DNA of 64,000 nucleotides from DATCJA01 sp963814955 (GTDB lineage Bacteria; Acidobacteriota; Vicinamibacteria; Vicinamibacterales; UBA2999): positions 1 to 64,000 of the forward strand of contig CAWFEX010000004.1 of NCBI GenBank assembly GCA_963814955.1, given 5' to 3'. The position numbers and the translations under genes were made by a program. This document shows positions 45,612 to 55,777 of the stretch, piece after piece. The notes below the pieces were generated by a model. The model did no database searches. It had not been told where the DNA came from and worked only from the letters and a program-made list of their open reading frames with translations. Each line of letters opens with the position of its first letter. Position 1 is the first letter of the stretch.

Positions 45612-47214
45612 TCACCGCACACGGGCCGGCGAAGGGCGTGTCGAGCCGACTGGCCGCCGCATGCGCACGATACCCAAGCGTTTCATGCGGAAACGCAACG
45701 TATTCGGATGCATGCCGAGGCGTTCGGCCGCGTTCCCCCGGCCGTTGATGCGCCCGCCGCACTCGCGCAGGATCTCCTCGATGTGCATGCGTTCGACGGA
45801 CTCGAGCGTGCCGTTCTGGAGCGCCGCATCGCTGGGCGACTCGATGTCCTCGTCGAGCAGCACCAGCACGTCACCGGTCGAATGAATCAACGCACGCTCG
45901 ATGACGTTTTCCAGCTCCCGTATGTTGCCCGGCCACGAGTGCTGCTGAAGACGGTCCATCGTTTCCTCGCTCACCTGCTTGATCCAGCGATGCATATCGA
46001 CCTGACGCTTGTGAATGAGATACCAGACCAGCGCGGGAATGTCGGACCGCCGCTCGCGCAGCGTCGGCAGCCGGATCGGAAACACGTTCAAGCGATAGTA
46101 CAGGTCTTCACGGAAGGTCCCGTCGGCGATTTCCTCGTCGAGATCACGAGTGTGTCGCGGCCACGATTCGAACATCGACCTTCCGAGTGCGCGACGCACC
46201 CAGCCGCTCGAATTCGCCTTCCTGCAGCACCCGCAACAGTTTCGACTGCAGGTCAAGCGGCAGATCGCCGATCTCGTCCAGGAACAGCGTTCCCCGGTGC
46301 GCCAGCTCGAACCGGCCCTGGCGCTGCGTCATCGCTCCGGTGAAGGCTCCGCGCTCGTGGCCGAACAGCTCGCTCTCGATCAGCGTCGGCGGCAGCGCGG
46401 CACAGTTCACTGAGACAAGAGGAAAATGCCGGCGGGGGCTCCCCGCGTGAACGGCTTTGGCGAAGAGCTCCTTGCCGGTGCCCGTCTCGCCGAGCAGCAA
46501 CACCGTCGTGTCGCTGGGAGTGACCTCCTGCAGACGTGCAAGCGCCGCGCGCAACGCCGGACTGTCGCCGACGATTTCGTCGAAGGTGCGGGCGGCGGTC
46601 CTGTGTCTGGAGGATTCGTGGGTCTCACCGCCGAGGCGGGTCGTCAAACGCGCGATTTCGGCACGGCTCTGGCGCAACGCGAGCTCCTGGTCGTGGCGAT
46701 GCCAGGACGTTGTCAGAATGTGGGCGAGCAGCTGAAGTTGTTCGACGACCGGTTCGAACCACGTTCGGTAGTGCCGGATGGTTCCCATCGCCAGGACACA
46801 GGTGAATTCCGGCGAGACCGAGACCGGCATGACCAGCGCTGACTTCACTGTCGGCGATTCCGCCTGTGCCTCGAGCCCATTGCTGGCGTGGGCGCGCAGG
46901 TCGTCGCCTACGCGGTCGAGCACAATCGGATCCCTGCCGATGTCCAGCGACTGAATCAGCGTCGTGAGTGGCTCGGTGTCCGCGACGTCGAGCGACGACA
47001 GTGCCGGATTCGTCCAGTCACGCGCCTTCTCGATCGCCGCCCGGTCTGTCACATCGACGAGGATGACGTGATCGACATCGAGTGCCTCGCCAATCCGACG
47101 CAGCGAATCGTCGATGGCGGTGGTAAGGTCGTCGAATGCGATGCCGACCATTCCCGACGACAGCTCGCTAACCAGCTTCTCGATCTCGTCCTGAATCAGT
47201 GCGACGGTTTCCAT
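45612..47214 (-). CDS. GAF-containing sigma54-dependent activator, frameshifted
   Basis: From ATG 47214 (GAGGGG upstream) the first frame encodes an N-terminal GAF-like sensor (~1-170), then the AAA+ domain: GETGTGKELFAKAVHAGSPR (Walker A), ELFGHERGAFTGAMTQRQG (sigma54-contact loop GAFTGA) and TLFLDEIGDLPLDLQSKLLR (Walker B), up to VDVRIVAATHS and a stop. An extra base near 46149 shifts it; the next frame continues RDLDEEIADGTFREDLYYRL, HSWPGNIRELENVIERALIH and the Fis-type HTH GRGNAAERLGMHPNTLRFRM. Joined length is about 530 residues. It would activate sigma54 promoters. A paralogue lies 1 kb away. Confidence 0.85.
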
Positions 47215-47945
47215 GGTAGCCCCTCGCGGCGCCACCGTGCGGGTAGGTGCGCGTCCGCATTCATAACCTGTACGGCCGCGGCGCCGTGACTCATCGTGTG
47301 CGCGTGACGGTCATTCGTCGCGTACGAATCGACCTTTCCAGCGAGTCCCCAGTTCCGCACAGCATGCATCGAGTCGCGCGGACCGTGTGGTGTTCCGGTT
47401 ATCGCGCAACGTATCTCGTTCGAATCGACGTTCCCACGTAGGGGTACACCACTCACGAAATTGACTTCCGTTCGAATCCATCACGCTACGCGTGTGAGGT
47501 CGCGAACCGTCCTCTCGAACCGCATCGACTGCCGTCGCCGACAGCCCCGTCAGACCAATGACGCCCCGCCGCCACAGTCCGCTGCTGAGACGGAGCGAAC
47601 GATGCCGGCCGTTGCCGGAGCGGGCACGACCGTGCCGAGCGGCACGCACGAGCGGAGGACAAACACAGCGTGTCGGCGTCGTGCACGTAGTCGGCAACGG
47701 ACTCGACATCATTCACCAACGGTGCATCGGACGTACCGGACGACGTTGTCGCCGGCAGGCCCTACAAACAGGCGTCGCTGAACGCTGGCAGGCGTGTCGC
47801 CTCACCCGCTCACCGGTGCTTGTCAGCACGGTCACCATATCCGGTCAGCGCGTCCGAGCACGCAACGCGGAACACGTCGACGAAATGAACCAACGCATCT
47901 GCCCGGTACGTTCGATGCGATGGCCACTGTGGGGGGTTACCGGCT
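47215..47945. other. Interval between two activator genes, no recognised gene
   Basis: Several overlapping open frames exist on both strands but none has family features. I looked for a -24/-12 sigma54 promoter (TGGCACG-N4-TTGCW) here and found no match. Promoters for the minus-strand activator gene presumably lie near 47.2-47.3 kb. Confidence 0.35.
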
Positions 47946-48179
47946 GTGAACAACGATCACATCCTCAGCGAATCCGCACCAGACCGCGACGAGAGTGCAG
48001 TGGTGCATTGCCGCGTCGTTCTTTCGTCTCAGGAAGGGTGGGATGTGCTCGTCGAGCGCGGGCAGTCCGTGATGTCGACGAGCCACTGCACCGACTGGCA
48101 CCGAGTGGAACGCGTCCGTGCGGCGTCGAGTCGGCGTACTGACACGCTCACAGAGCGCGAGGCATTGTCCGCTCGATAG
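47946..48179 (+). CDS. Small acidic protein, possible real gene
   Basis: 77 residues with a GTG start. It encodes VVHCRVVLSSQEGWDVLVER followed by GQSVMSTSHCTDWHRVERVR, a pattern of beta strands ending in a conserved-looking D-W-H-R-V-E-R helix that I associate with a group of tiny soil-bacterial proteins. No ribosome site is evident and the tail is low-complexity. It is on the strand opposite to the flanking activators. Confidence 0.35.
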   Translation: MNNDHILSESAPDRDESAVVHCRVVLSSQEGWDVLVERGQSVMSTSHCTDWHRVERVRAASSRRTDTLTEREALSAR

Positions 48180-48204
48180 CGGTCACGGCTGGGCACCTCC
48201 TGCG

Positions 48205-49792
48205 CTATGACGCCCGTGAGGCGCGTGACGAAACGCCGATGGCGCTAAGCGAGTTGTCCCTGCCGATGCCGAGCTTTTTCATGCGGAAGCGCAGCGTATT
48301 CGGATGCAACCCGAGCCGTTCGGCTGCGTTGCCGCTGCCGTTTATCCGCCACTCACAGTCCTGAAGTACTTCTTGAATGTGCGCGCGCTCCACCGATTTG
48401 AGCGTCTTCGTTTGCGGCAGCGGCCGCACATCGACGTCGAAGTCCTCATCGGCCAGCACGAGCACGTCGCCGGTCGAGTGGATGAGCCCTCGCTCGATGA
48501 CGTTCTGCAGCTCGCGGACATTACCGGGCCACGAATGAGCCTGGAGCGCGCTGATGACGCTGGCCGGTACCGTGGCAATGGAGCGTCGCATCGCCTGCTG
48601 CCGTTTGCGGACAATCGCCCAGACAAGCGCCGGAATGTCATCCAGTCGATCGCGGAGCGCCGGCATCCTGATGGGAAACACATTCAGGCGATAGTACAAG
48701 TCTTCACGGAACGCGCCGCCTGCCACCGCGTCCTCGAGGCGGCGATGGGTTGCGGCGACGATCCGCACGTCTACGGTCTGCGTCTGCGAGGATCCAAGCC
48801 GCTCGAATGTGCGGTCCTGCAGCACGCGCAGCAATTTCGCCTGGATATCGAGCGGCAGGTCGCCGATTTCGTCGAGGAACAGCGTTCCGCGATGCGCCAC
48901 CTCGAACCGTCCGCGTCGTTGCGCGATGGCGCCGGTGAATGCGCCACGCTCGTATCCGAACAGTTCGCTTTCGACCAGCGAGGGCGGCAGGGCGGCGCAG
49001 TTGATCGTGACCAGTGGGTATCTGACGCGAGCGCTGGATGCGTGAAGCGCCCGAGCGAACAATTCCTTGCCGGTGCCTGTTTCCCCGAGCAGCAGGACCT
49101 GTGGCGTCGGTTGCCGCCACCTGCTGCAGCCGCGTCAGTGCCGCCCGCAGCGGCGCGCTTTCGCCCGCGATCCCGAACCCGCCTCCGGACGAGCGCGTTC
49201 CCGGCGTGCTTCCTTCGCCGGGCCGCGGTGTCCGCGCGACGGGACCAGCGCGTGTGGCAAAGAGCGTCGCCTCGCGCCGGAGACGGTCGAGCTCCGCAGC
49301 CAGGACCCCAGCAAGGTTGCGCAGGCGCTCGACGATCGCGTTCGGCCAGGCGCGTGGTGTGGCGAACGTCTCCAGCGCCAGCATGCACATGTGGTGTTCG
49401 CCGATGGAGACAGGTATGCCGATCGCCGATGCGACGCCCTGCGGCAACTCGCCTCGTGCGCCTTCGCGGGTACTCCCATACACCACAGGTTCATCGGCAT
49501 TGGCGAGCCGCTGGACGATCCACGACCATCGTCGCGGATCCTGCCCGGAGTCCTCGTCGCTGATTGACGGCGGTGGATACTCATAAAGAGCGTCAATGGT
49601 ATCTCGTGGACCAGAAAGCTCCATGAGGGATCCCCGATCGACGTGCGTCAGCTCCACGATCTCGCGAATCGTGCCTTCGACGGCAGCCGAGATCGCCTGC
49701 TGCCTGAACTGGATCGGCGTCGACGAGAGTTCGTTGATAAGGCAATCGAGCCGTCGACCCTCGTCGGACGGCGTGGAAAATGGCGTCTCCAT
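48205..49792 (-). CDS. Second GAF-containing sigma54-dependent activator, frameshifted
   Basis: The first frame (from 49792) gives a GAF-like N-terminus (EGTIREIVELTHVDRGSLME) and begins the AAA+ domain at ESAPLRAALTRLQQVAATDA. One extra base at about 49098 throws the Walker A out of frame; the other frame reads ELFARALHASSARVRYPLVT, ELFGYERGAFTGAIAQRRG (GAFTGA), TLFLDEIGDLPLDIQAKLLR, HSWPGNVRELQNVIERGLIH and the HTH GSGNAAERLGLHPNTLRFRM to 48205. It is clearly paralogous to the activator at 45.6-47.2 kb, with the same strand and layout, so a tandem duplication is likely. The target promoters are unknown. Confidence 0.85.
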
Positions 49793-49909
49793 AGGCTTTC
49801 CTCGTCACGGTGCAAGCGTTGGATACGACGCACTGTACGTGATTGCCTGGTCGCTGCATACTCGACGAATTACCAGTTCTTGCCCGCAAAATTACGAGAG
49901 AGGCAATCA

Positions 49910-50119
49910 TCACGGCCAATTGTCCGCCCGCACGTATCCGTCACGGAATGTGCGCTTGAGGAATCCGGTGTCGAGGAGGTGTCCGAGCAGGGTGTCGCAG
50001 GTCCCTGCGTCCAGGCCCCATAACCGTTGCGCCTGCGCCCTGGTCAGGCGCATTCCGGGACTCTCCTGGTATTCGGCGCGGATGCGTTGCAACAAATCGG
50101 AAAGTGCGCTTGTCAGCAT
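49910..50119 (-). CDS. Small winged-helix DNA-binding protein
   Basis: 69 residues from ATG 50119, 5 bases after AGGAGG. LSDLLQRIRAEYQESPGMRL, RAQAQRLWGLDAGTCDTLLG and LLDTGFLKRTFRDGYVRAD make a three-helix unit with a wing, as in stand-alone wHTH proteins of Acidobacteriota. It probably binds DNA and regulates a neighbour, perhaps the upstream phosphoesterase operon. It lies 118 bp before the second activator gene on the same strand. Confidence 0.8.
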   Translation of the reverse strand: MLTSALSDLLQRIRAEYQESPGMRLTRAQAQRLWGLDAGTCDTLLGHLLDTGFLKRTFRDGYVRADNWP

Positions 50120-50795
50120 GTGCCCTCCTGTTCGCAACGCGGACGGCCTGCACGGATTCAGCGGAAGAACGCTGGCGATGAAAAGACGTCACGCGTGGCT
50201 GATGTGCTCGACCGAGCAAAGCTCAGACCATCAGTGCGTTGTCCGAGCGCTGCAACCGCTGTGGCCTGAGGAGACGCCGACTCGCCTGATTTGCGGCATT
50301 CGCGGGCGGTCGTCATCGCTCGTGCCAGCGATCGGCGCCGCGCGGTGACTGTCTCTCGTCACGTCCCTCACAGCATTTCGTTGCGTTGAGCGTAGTGACC
50401 CGGAAGGCGTGCCCTTGCCGCCACCGCAAGCATGCCCCGTTTCCAGGTCGGCGGTCGCCGTTCGACTTTGGCGGATGTCTTGCCCCGACTCCTCCCGTTG
50501 ATTCCGCGAACTCGGTCGGGCGCAGGCGGAGACGGGTCGCGGTGCTGGCACGCGCTGGCATACCAGGAGGGTTCTGATGCTGTTTCGGAGCGTTGCTCGT
50601 TACCACCGCATTTGCCTTCCGGTATCCGGGACCAAGACGACAACAGCCCCGCGCCGGTATTCATGCTCGAGACGGCGATGTAAACTCCGCTCTTCTGCGT
50701 GGCGCCCTCCTCGCGTCAGCGCGCTGCACGACAGGGTCGCGCGAGCTCGTGAGCTCGTCCTCACGCATTCCTCGCGCACCGAGAGGCGGTGAGAT
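50120..50795. other. Interval without recognised genes
   Basis: Divergent intergenic space between the small wHTH gene and the metallophosphoesterase operon, long enough for both promoters. Open frames here show no family features. Confidence 0.35.
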
Positions 50796-51662
50796 GTGCG
50801 CCGCCTGGTTCCGCTTCTCGTAATCGTCGCGTCGACGTTCTCGCTCTATGCGGGTCAGGTTACGGCGCCGCCGGCCCTGCCCGATTCCGTGAAGTTCGCC
50901 GTCATCGGCGACAACGGTACCGGCGGAGCCGCGCAGTACGCCGTCGGGGAGCAAATGGCCGCTGCGCACGGCACGTTTCCCTTCACGTTCGTCGTGATGC
51001 TCGGCGACAACATCTACGGACGTCAGGAGCCGCAGGATTTCGTGGACAAGTTCGAGCGGCCGTACACGACATTGCTGAAGGCTGGTGTGCAGTTCTACGC
51101 CGCGCTGGGTAATCACGACAAGCCGACGAACCGCTTATACAAGCCGTTCAACATGAACGGCGAGCGCTACTACACGTTCGTCAAGAAGAACGTACGGTTC
51201 TTCGTCCTCGATACCGGTCTGCTCGATGCACGGCAACTGAGCTGGCTCGAGACCGCCCTGAAGGCGTCTGCGGATGGGTGGAAGATCTGCTACTTCCATC
51301 ATCCGCTCTACTCGAACGCCGGACGCCACGGCTCGGACGTCGCCCTGCGCGTAGCGCTCGAACCCCTTCTCGTGAAATACGGCGTCGATGTGGTGTTCTC
51401 GGGCCACGACCACGTCTACGAGCGACTGAAGCCTCAAAAGGGAATCACCTATTTCGTGGCCGGGGCCAGCGGCCAGCTGCGGAAGGGCGACGTCAACCCG
51501 GCGGCATCGACCGCTGCCTTCTTCGATACGGATCACACGTTCATGCTCGTGGAAATCGGCGGTGACGAGATGCGCTTCCAGGCGAGGGCCAGGACGGGCC
51601 GTGTCGTCGACTCGGCGACGATCCGTCGCAGAACCGCAGAGGCGGAGGACGGGACGTTATGA
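50796..51662 (+). CDS. Exported calcineurin-like metallophosphoesterase
   Basis: 288 residues with a GTG start behind GAGAGGCGGTGAG. Signal peptide RRLVPLLVIVASTFSLYAG, then the metallophosphoesterase motifs: FAVIGDNGTGG, VVMLGDNIYG, ALGNHDKPTN, YFHHPLYSNAGRHGSD and VFSGHDHVYER. The layout resembles purple-acid-phosphatase-type enzymes. It hydrolyses phosphoesters in the periplasm. Its stop overlaps the NhaA start (ATGA), so it belongs to the same operon. Confidence 0.9.
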   Translation: MRRLVPLLVIVASTFSLYAGQVTAPPALPDSVKFAVIGDNGTGGAAQYAVGEQMAAAHGTFPFTFVVMLGDNIYGRQEPQDFVDKFERPYTTLLKAGVQFYAALGNHDKPTNRLYKPFNMNGERYYTFVKKNVRFFVLDTGLLDARQLSWLETALKASADGWKICYFHHPLYSNAGRHGSDVALRVALEPLLVKYGVDVVFSGHDHVYERLKPQKGITYFVAGASGQLRKGDVNPAASTAAFFDTDHTFMLVEIGGDEMRFQARARTGRVVDSATIRRRTAEAEDGTL

Positions 51663-52879
51663 CGCATCACGCCCTTTCACAGCGTCACGTCGTCGTCCGG
51701 CACCGAAAGGGGGGCACCGCCGTCCGTGCGATCGCGTTCGCCAGCGATCATTTTCTCCTGCTGCCGGCCGGCGCACTGATCGCGCTCGTGTGGGCCAATG
51801 TCGCTGCCGAGAGCTACTTCAGGTTTGCGCAGCCGCTCCGCTTCCTCGTCAACGACGTCGGCATGGCCTTCTTCTTCGCGCTGATCGCCCAGGAGATCGT
51901 CGAGGCCGTGATGCCCGGTGGTGCGCTGCATTCATGGCGACGGTGGGGCCTGGGCCTTGTCGCAGCGGCGGGCGGAACCATTGGCGCCGCGGTCACCTAC
52001 CTCGCCTACGTCAACATCCAGCACGAGACCGTGCTGTCCCAGGCATGGCCGGTGGCGTGCGCGATCGACGTCGCGGTCGCGTACTACGTCCTGAAGATCA
52101 TCGCTCCGCGCAGCGCCGTCCTGCCTTTCGTTCTCCTCCTCGGCATCGCCACGAACATCTTCGGCACCTTCGTCGTCGCTGTTCAGGATACCGTCGACGA
52201 AACGCGGGCGATCGGGACCATTCTCGTAGTCATGGCGATCGGCATCGCGATGCTGCTGCGCTCGTGGAGAGTCCCGGCGTTCTGGCCGTACATCGCGATC
52301 TGCGGCACGGCCTCGTGGTGGGCCTTCTACTGGCTCGGCCTGCACCCGGCGCTGGCGTTTCTGCCGCTTGTGCCATTGCTTCCACACGAGCCCCGCCGCA
52401 TGGATCTGTTCACGCCGCCGCCCGATGACGACGCGACGCACCATTTCGAGCACGAGTGGAATCATCTCGTCCAGGTTGTGCTCTTCTTCTTCGGTCTGGT
52501 GAATGCCGGCGTCGTGCTGCGCGGCTACGACACCGGGACGTGGGCCTTGTTGACGGCTGCGCTCGTAGGACGGCCCGTCGGCGTGCTCGCCGCAATTGCC
52601 GTCGCGGTCGGCGTTGGTCTGCACCTCCCGCCGGGTGTCGGATGGCGACACCTGGTGGTTGCCGCGCTGTCTACGGCCAGCGGGTTTACGTTCGCGCTCT
52701 TCTTCGCGAGCGGACTGCTGCCGATCGGGGCGGTGCGGGCGCAGATCACGATTGGGGCCGTGGCGACGAGTGTCGGCGTCATCATCACGTTTGCGGTCGC
52801 GCGGCTCCTCAAGATTGGATGCTTTCGCCAGCCACGGGCACATCCGAGTCCTCACGCCCGACGCCGGATGGCGTCCTGA
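51659..52879 (+). CDS. nhaA: NhaA-family Na+/H+ antiporter
   Basis: 406 residues with about eleven membrane helices. LLPAGALIALVWANVAAES and VNDVGMAFFFALIAQEIVEA match the NhaA start, and WPVACAIDVAVAYYVLKIIA replaces the usual ATDIAFA unit; here one Asp remains in AIDVA where most NhaA have a D-D pair. It exchanges Na+ for H+ across the inner membrane. The Asp difference may change ion specificity or stoichiometry. It is coupled to the metallophosphoesterase and followed by CHAD. Confidence 0.88.
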   Translation: MTHHALSQRHVVVRHRKGGTAVRAIAFASDHFLLLPAGALIALVWANVAAESYFRFAQPLRFLVNDVGMAFFFALIAQEIVEAVMPGGALHSWRRWGLGLVAAAGGTIGAAVTYLAYVNIQHETVLSQAWPVACAIDVAVAYYVLKIIAPRSAVLPFVLLLGIATNIFGTFVVAVQDTVDETRAIGTILVVMAIGIAMLLRSWRVPAFWPYIAICGTASWWAFYWLGLHPALAFLPLVPLLPHEPRRMDLFTPPPDDDATHHFEHEWNHLVQVVLFFFGLVNAGVVLRGYDTGTWALLTAALVGRPVGVLAAIAVAVGVGLHLPPGVGWRHLVVAALSTASGFTFALFFASGLLPIGAVRAQITIGAVATSVGVIITFAVARLLKIGCFRQPRAHPSPHARRRMAS

Positions 52880-52891
52880 AGGAGATTCGTC

Positions 52892-53803
52892 GTGGGATTC
52901 CGACTGAAGCCGGAAGAACCAGTTGCGAGGGAGGTCAAGCGAATCGTCGTCCGTCAGTTCGAACTTGCCGTCACCGAGCTGAGGGCGATTGGCAACCCGG
53001 ACAGCGATGCTGCCGTGCACCGGGCGAGGCGCCGCGTGAAGAAGATCCGCGCCGCCCTCCGGCTGGTGCGGTCCGCGCTCGGCGGCACGTTCGAGCCGCT
53101 CGACAAGCGGTTGCGCCACAGTGCGCGCCTGCTCGCACCTGTCGCCGACGGCCAAGGCGTGGTGCAGGCGCTCGATCGACTGGCAGAGAAGTACCGCGAC
53201 GACTTCGCCGCGGCGGCGCTCGCCTCATTTCGGGCGGGACTGCTCGAACGGGAGGTGCGCGCCGACCGTCAGGCCAAGGTCCAGCGCGTGTTGAAGACGG
53301 TGTCGACAATCCTGCGCGAGGAACGGACCCAGGTGAAGAGCTGGCAGTTGAAGCGCGCCGGCTTCCGGCCGGTGGGCCAGGCCCTGGAATCGACGTGCCG
53401 GCGCGCCCGCCAGGCCATGGCGGCAGCAATGGCACATCCAACCGCGGACAACTTCCATGTGTGGCGACGCCTTGTGAAAGACCACTGGTTCCAGGTCCGG
53501 CTGATCGAATCGCGGTGCGGCAACCGTCTGGTGGCGTACGAACGCCGGCTCGAGGCTCTCGACGATGTGCTGGGCGAGTATCACAACTTCGCCTTGATGC
53601 GCGCGATCCTCAGCGCCGAGATGACGGTTTCACGCGATGAGACGGCCCGGCGGCTGCGGATCATCAGACGATATCAAGGGGAGCTTCGGCGAAAGGCGCG
53701 GGCCCTCGGCGCCCGCATCTACAACGAGAAGCCGCGACGTTTCGCGCGACGCGTCCATGCGCTGTGGCGATTGACGAACGTGCTCCGCCACGTGCCGTCC
53801 TGA
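52892..53803 (+). CDS. CHAD domain protein
   Basis: 303 residues, an all-helical CHAD domain: AVHRARRRVKKIRAALRLV, KRLRHSARLLAPVADGQGVV, DNFHVWRRLVKDHWFQVRLI and LDDVLGEYHNFALMRAIL with many conserved His and Arg that bind polyphosphate. It follows nhaA by 12 bp and overlaps the ABC exporter start by 40 bp. CHAD proteins associate with polyphosphate granules. The neighbouring phosphoesterase suggests phosphate or polyP metabolism. Confidence 0.9.
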   Translation: MGFRLKPEEPVAREVKRIVVRQFELAVTELRAIGNPDSDAAVHRARRRVKKIRAALRLVRSALGGTFEPLDKRLRHSARLLAPVADGQGVVQALDRLAEKYRDDFAAAALASFRAGLLEREVRADRQAKVQRVLKTVSTILREERTQVKSWQLKRAGFRPVGQALESTCRRARQAMAAAMAHPTADNFHVWRRLVKDHWFQVRLIESRCGNRLVAYERRLEALDDVLGEYHNFALMRAILSAEMTVSRDETARRLRIIRRYQGELRRKARALGARIYNEKPRRFARRVHALWRLTNVLRHVPS

Positions 53804-55693
53804 CGAAGGTGCCGTCGCGTCGTCTGCGTGTCACTCGGCTCCTCGCGCCGTACCGGGGAGCGCTCGCCATCGCATCCGTCGTGATGCTCGTCGAGGGCGG
53901 CGCCGGTCTGCTCCAGCCGTGGCCGCTCAAGATCGTCCTCGACCATGTAATCGGCGCGAAAGCACCGCCGGCCTGGCTCCCCGGATGGTTGACAGACGAA
54001 CCCGCCCACCTGATCGGCGCCGCCGCCCTCGCCGTGATCGCGATCGCGCTCGTCGGCGCCATCTGCTCATACGTCCAGCGACACCTGTCGACGTCTGTCG
54101 GGACTCATGTCGGGTACGACCTGCGCCGTCTGCTGTATCACCATGTCCAGCGGCTGTCGCTCTCGTTCTACGAACGACAGCGGACCGGAGACATGGTGCT
54201 GCGGCTCACGAGCGATGTCGACGCCATCGAAAATTTCATCACGTCCGCGGTGCTTGGCATGGTGCTCGACGGCATCATGATTGTCGGGATGCTGGCGGTC
54301 ATGTCGTGGCTCGACTGGCGGTTCAGCGTCATCGGCCTGTCCACCGCTCCAATCCTGTTTGTCCTTGTCTACTACCTGTCGCGACAGATCAAGAGCGCGT
54401 CGCGGGCCGCCAAGCAGAAGGAAAGCCAGGTGGCCTCGGTCGTTCAGGAGTCAATCGCATCCGCTCGTGTCGTAAAGGCGCTCGCCCGCGAGGAATTCGA
54501 AGAGCGCCGATTCGACCGGGAAAGCCAGGCGAACTCCGATTTGACGCTGCAGGCGCGTCGGTTAAAGGCACGGCTCGCACCACTGGTCGACGTTGTCGTG
54601 GCGATCGGAACGGCGCTGGCGCTGTGGTTCGGAGCGCGGCTGGTGCTCGACGGCGACTTGACGGCCGGCTCGCTCATCGTATTCGTGTTCTATCTGGAGC
54701 GGATGTACAAGCCAATGAAGGATCTCTCGAAGATGGCCGACACGCTTTCGAAGGCAGCCGTCGGCTTCGAGCGCATCGGCGAGATCCTGGCTGTCGAAAG
54801 CGTGGTCGCCGATCGGCCGGGCGCGTACCCGGCGCCGCAATTCGAAGGGCGTGTCGAGTTCGTGGACGTCCGGTTCGGCTATGACTCCGCTACTGCGGTC
54901 TTGAAGGAGGTCAACCTCGTGGTCGAACCAGGACAGCGGGCGGCGCTCGTGGGCGCCACCGGCTGCGGGAAATCAACCCTCGTCAGCCTCATTTCCCGGC
55001 TCTACGACGTGCTCGGCGGCGAGGTCCGGATCGATGGGCGCGACGTACCGGACATACACGCTCGCCTCCCTTCGCGAGCAGGTCAGCCTCGTCCTGCAGG
55101 AGCCGGTGCTGTTTCGCGCGTCGCTGGCCGACAACATCGCCTACGGACGGCCGGGAGCCACTCGGGACGAGATCGTGCAGGCTGCCACGGTCGCCAACGC
55201 GCACGGCTTCATCGATCGGCTGCCGCTCGGGTACGACACCATCCTCGGCGAGCGGGGTGACACGCTGTCGGGCGGACAGCGCCAGCGGATTGCGATCGCG
55301 CGGGCGATCGTGCGAAACACGCGCATCTTGCTTCTCGACGAGCCGTCCGCCGCACTCGATCCGGAATCAGAGGATCTGATCTTCAGCGGCCTGGCGCATC
55401 TCATGAAAGAGTGCACGTCGATCACCATTGCCCACCGTCTGAGGACCGTTCAGAACGCCGACGTAATCTTTGTGCTGGACGATGGTGTCATTGCAGAGCG
55501 CGGCACACATGAGGAGCTGATTGCCGCTCGTGGCCTGTACGCACGATTACACGCGATTCAGTTCCGGCCTGACGCCACGTCCGTGGAGGGGCGGGTTGAA
55601 CGTGGCGGCGTCGGCCGTCTGGGTCGAGCGGCCCGCCCGAAATCACGCGGCCAGCCTCGGTTCAAAGCCATGGTCGAGGGCGAGGCAGGCTGA
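53764..55693 (+). CDS. ABC exporter (MsbA-type) half-transporter, one frameshift
   Basis: From GTG 53764 the first frame encodes six membrane helices (~25-310) and the ATPase start VEFVDVRFGYDSATAVLKEV and LVGATGCGKSTLVSLI (Walker A). It loses frame near 55048, where one extra C appears. The second frame continues RTYTLASLREQVSLVLQEPV (Q-loop), GERGDTLSGGQRQRIAIARA (signature) and ILLLDEPSAALDPESE (Walker B), ending at 55693. Joined length is ~640 residues: a homodimeric exporter of lipids or drugs. The split lies between Walker A and the signature, so neither piece alone would be a working ATPase. The first ~13 residues may belong to another start. Confidence 0.88.
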
Positions 55694-55777
55694 CGGCCGC
55701 CGCGCGGCCCCCAGGTGCCGTGGACTCGGTGGAACGCATGAGCGAGACATCGCCGCCTCGGTGTCGAAGATTGAGTT

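Noticed and set aside
50528..50545. Another sigma54-like element (TGGCACG...GGCAT)
   Set aside because: The spacing between the -24 and -12 parts is off by one and the second half does not match.
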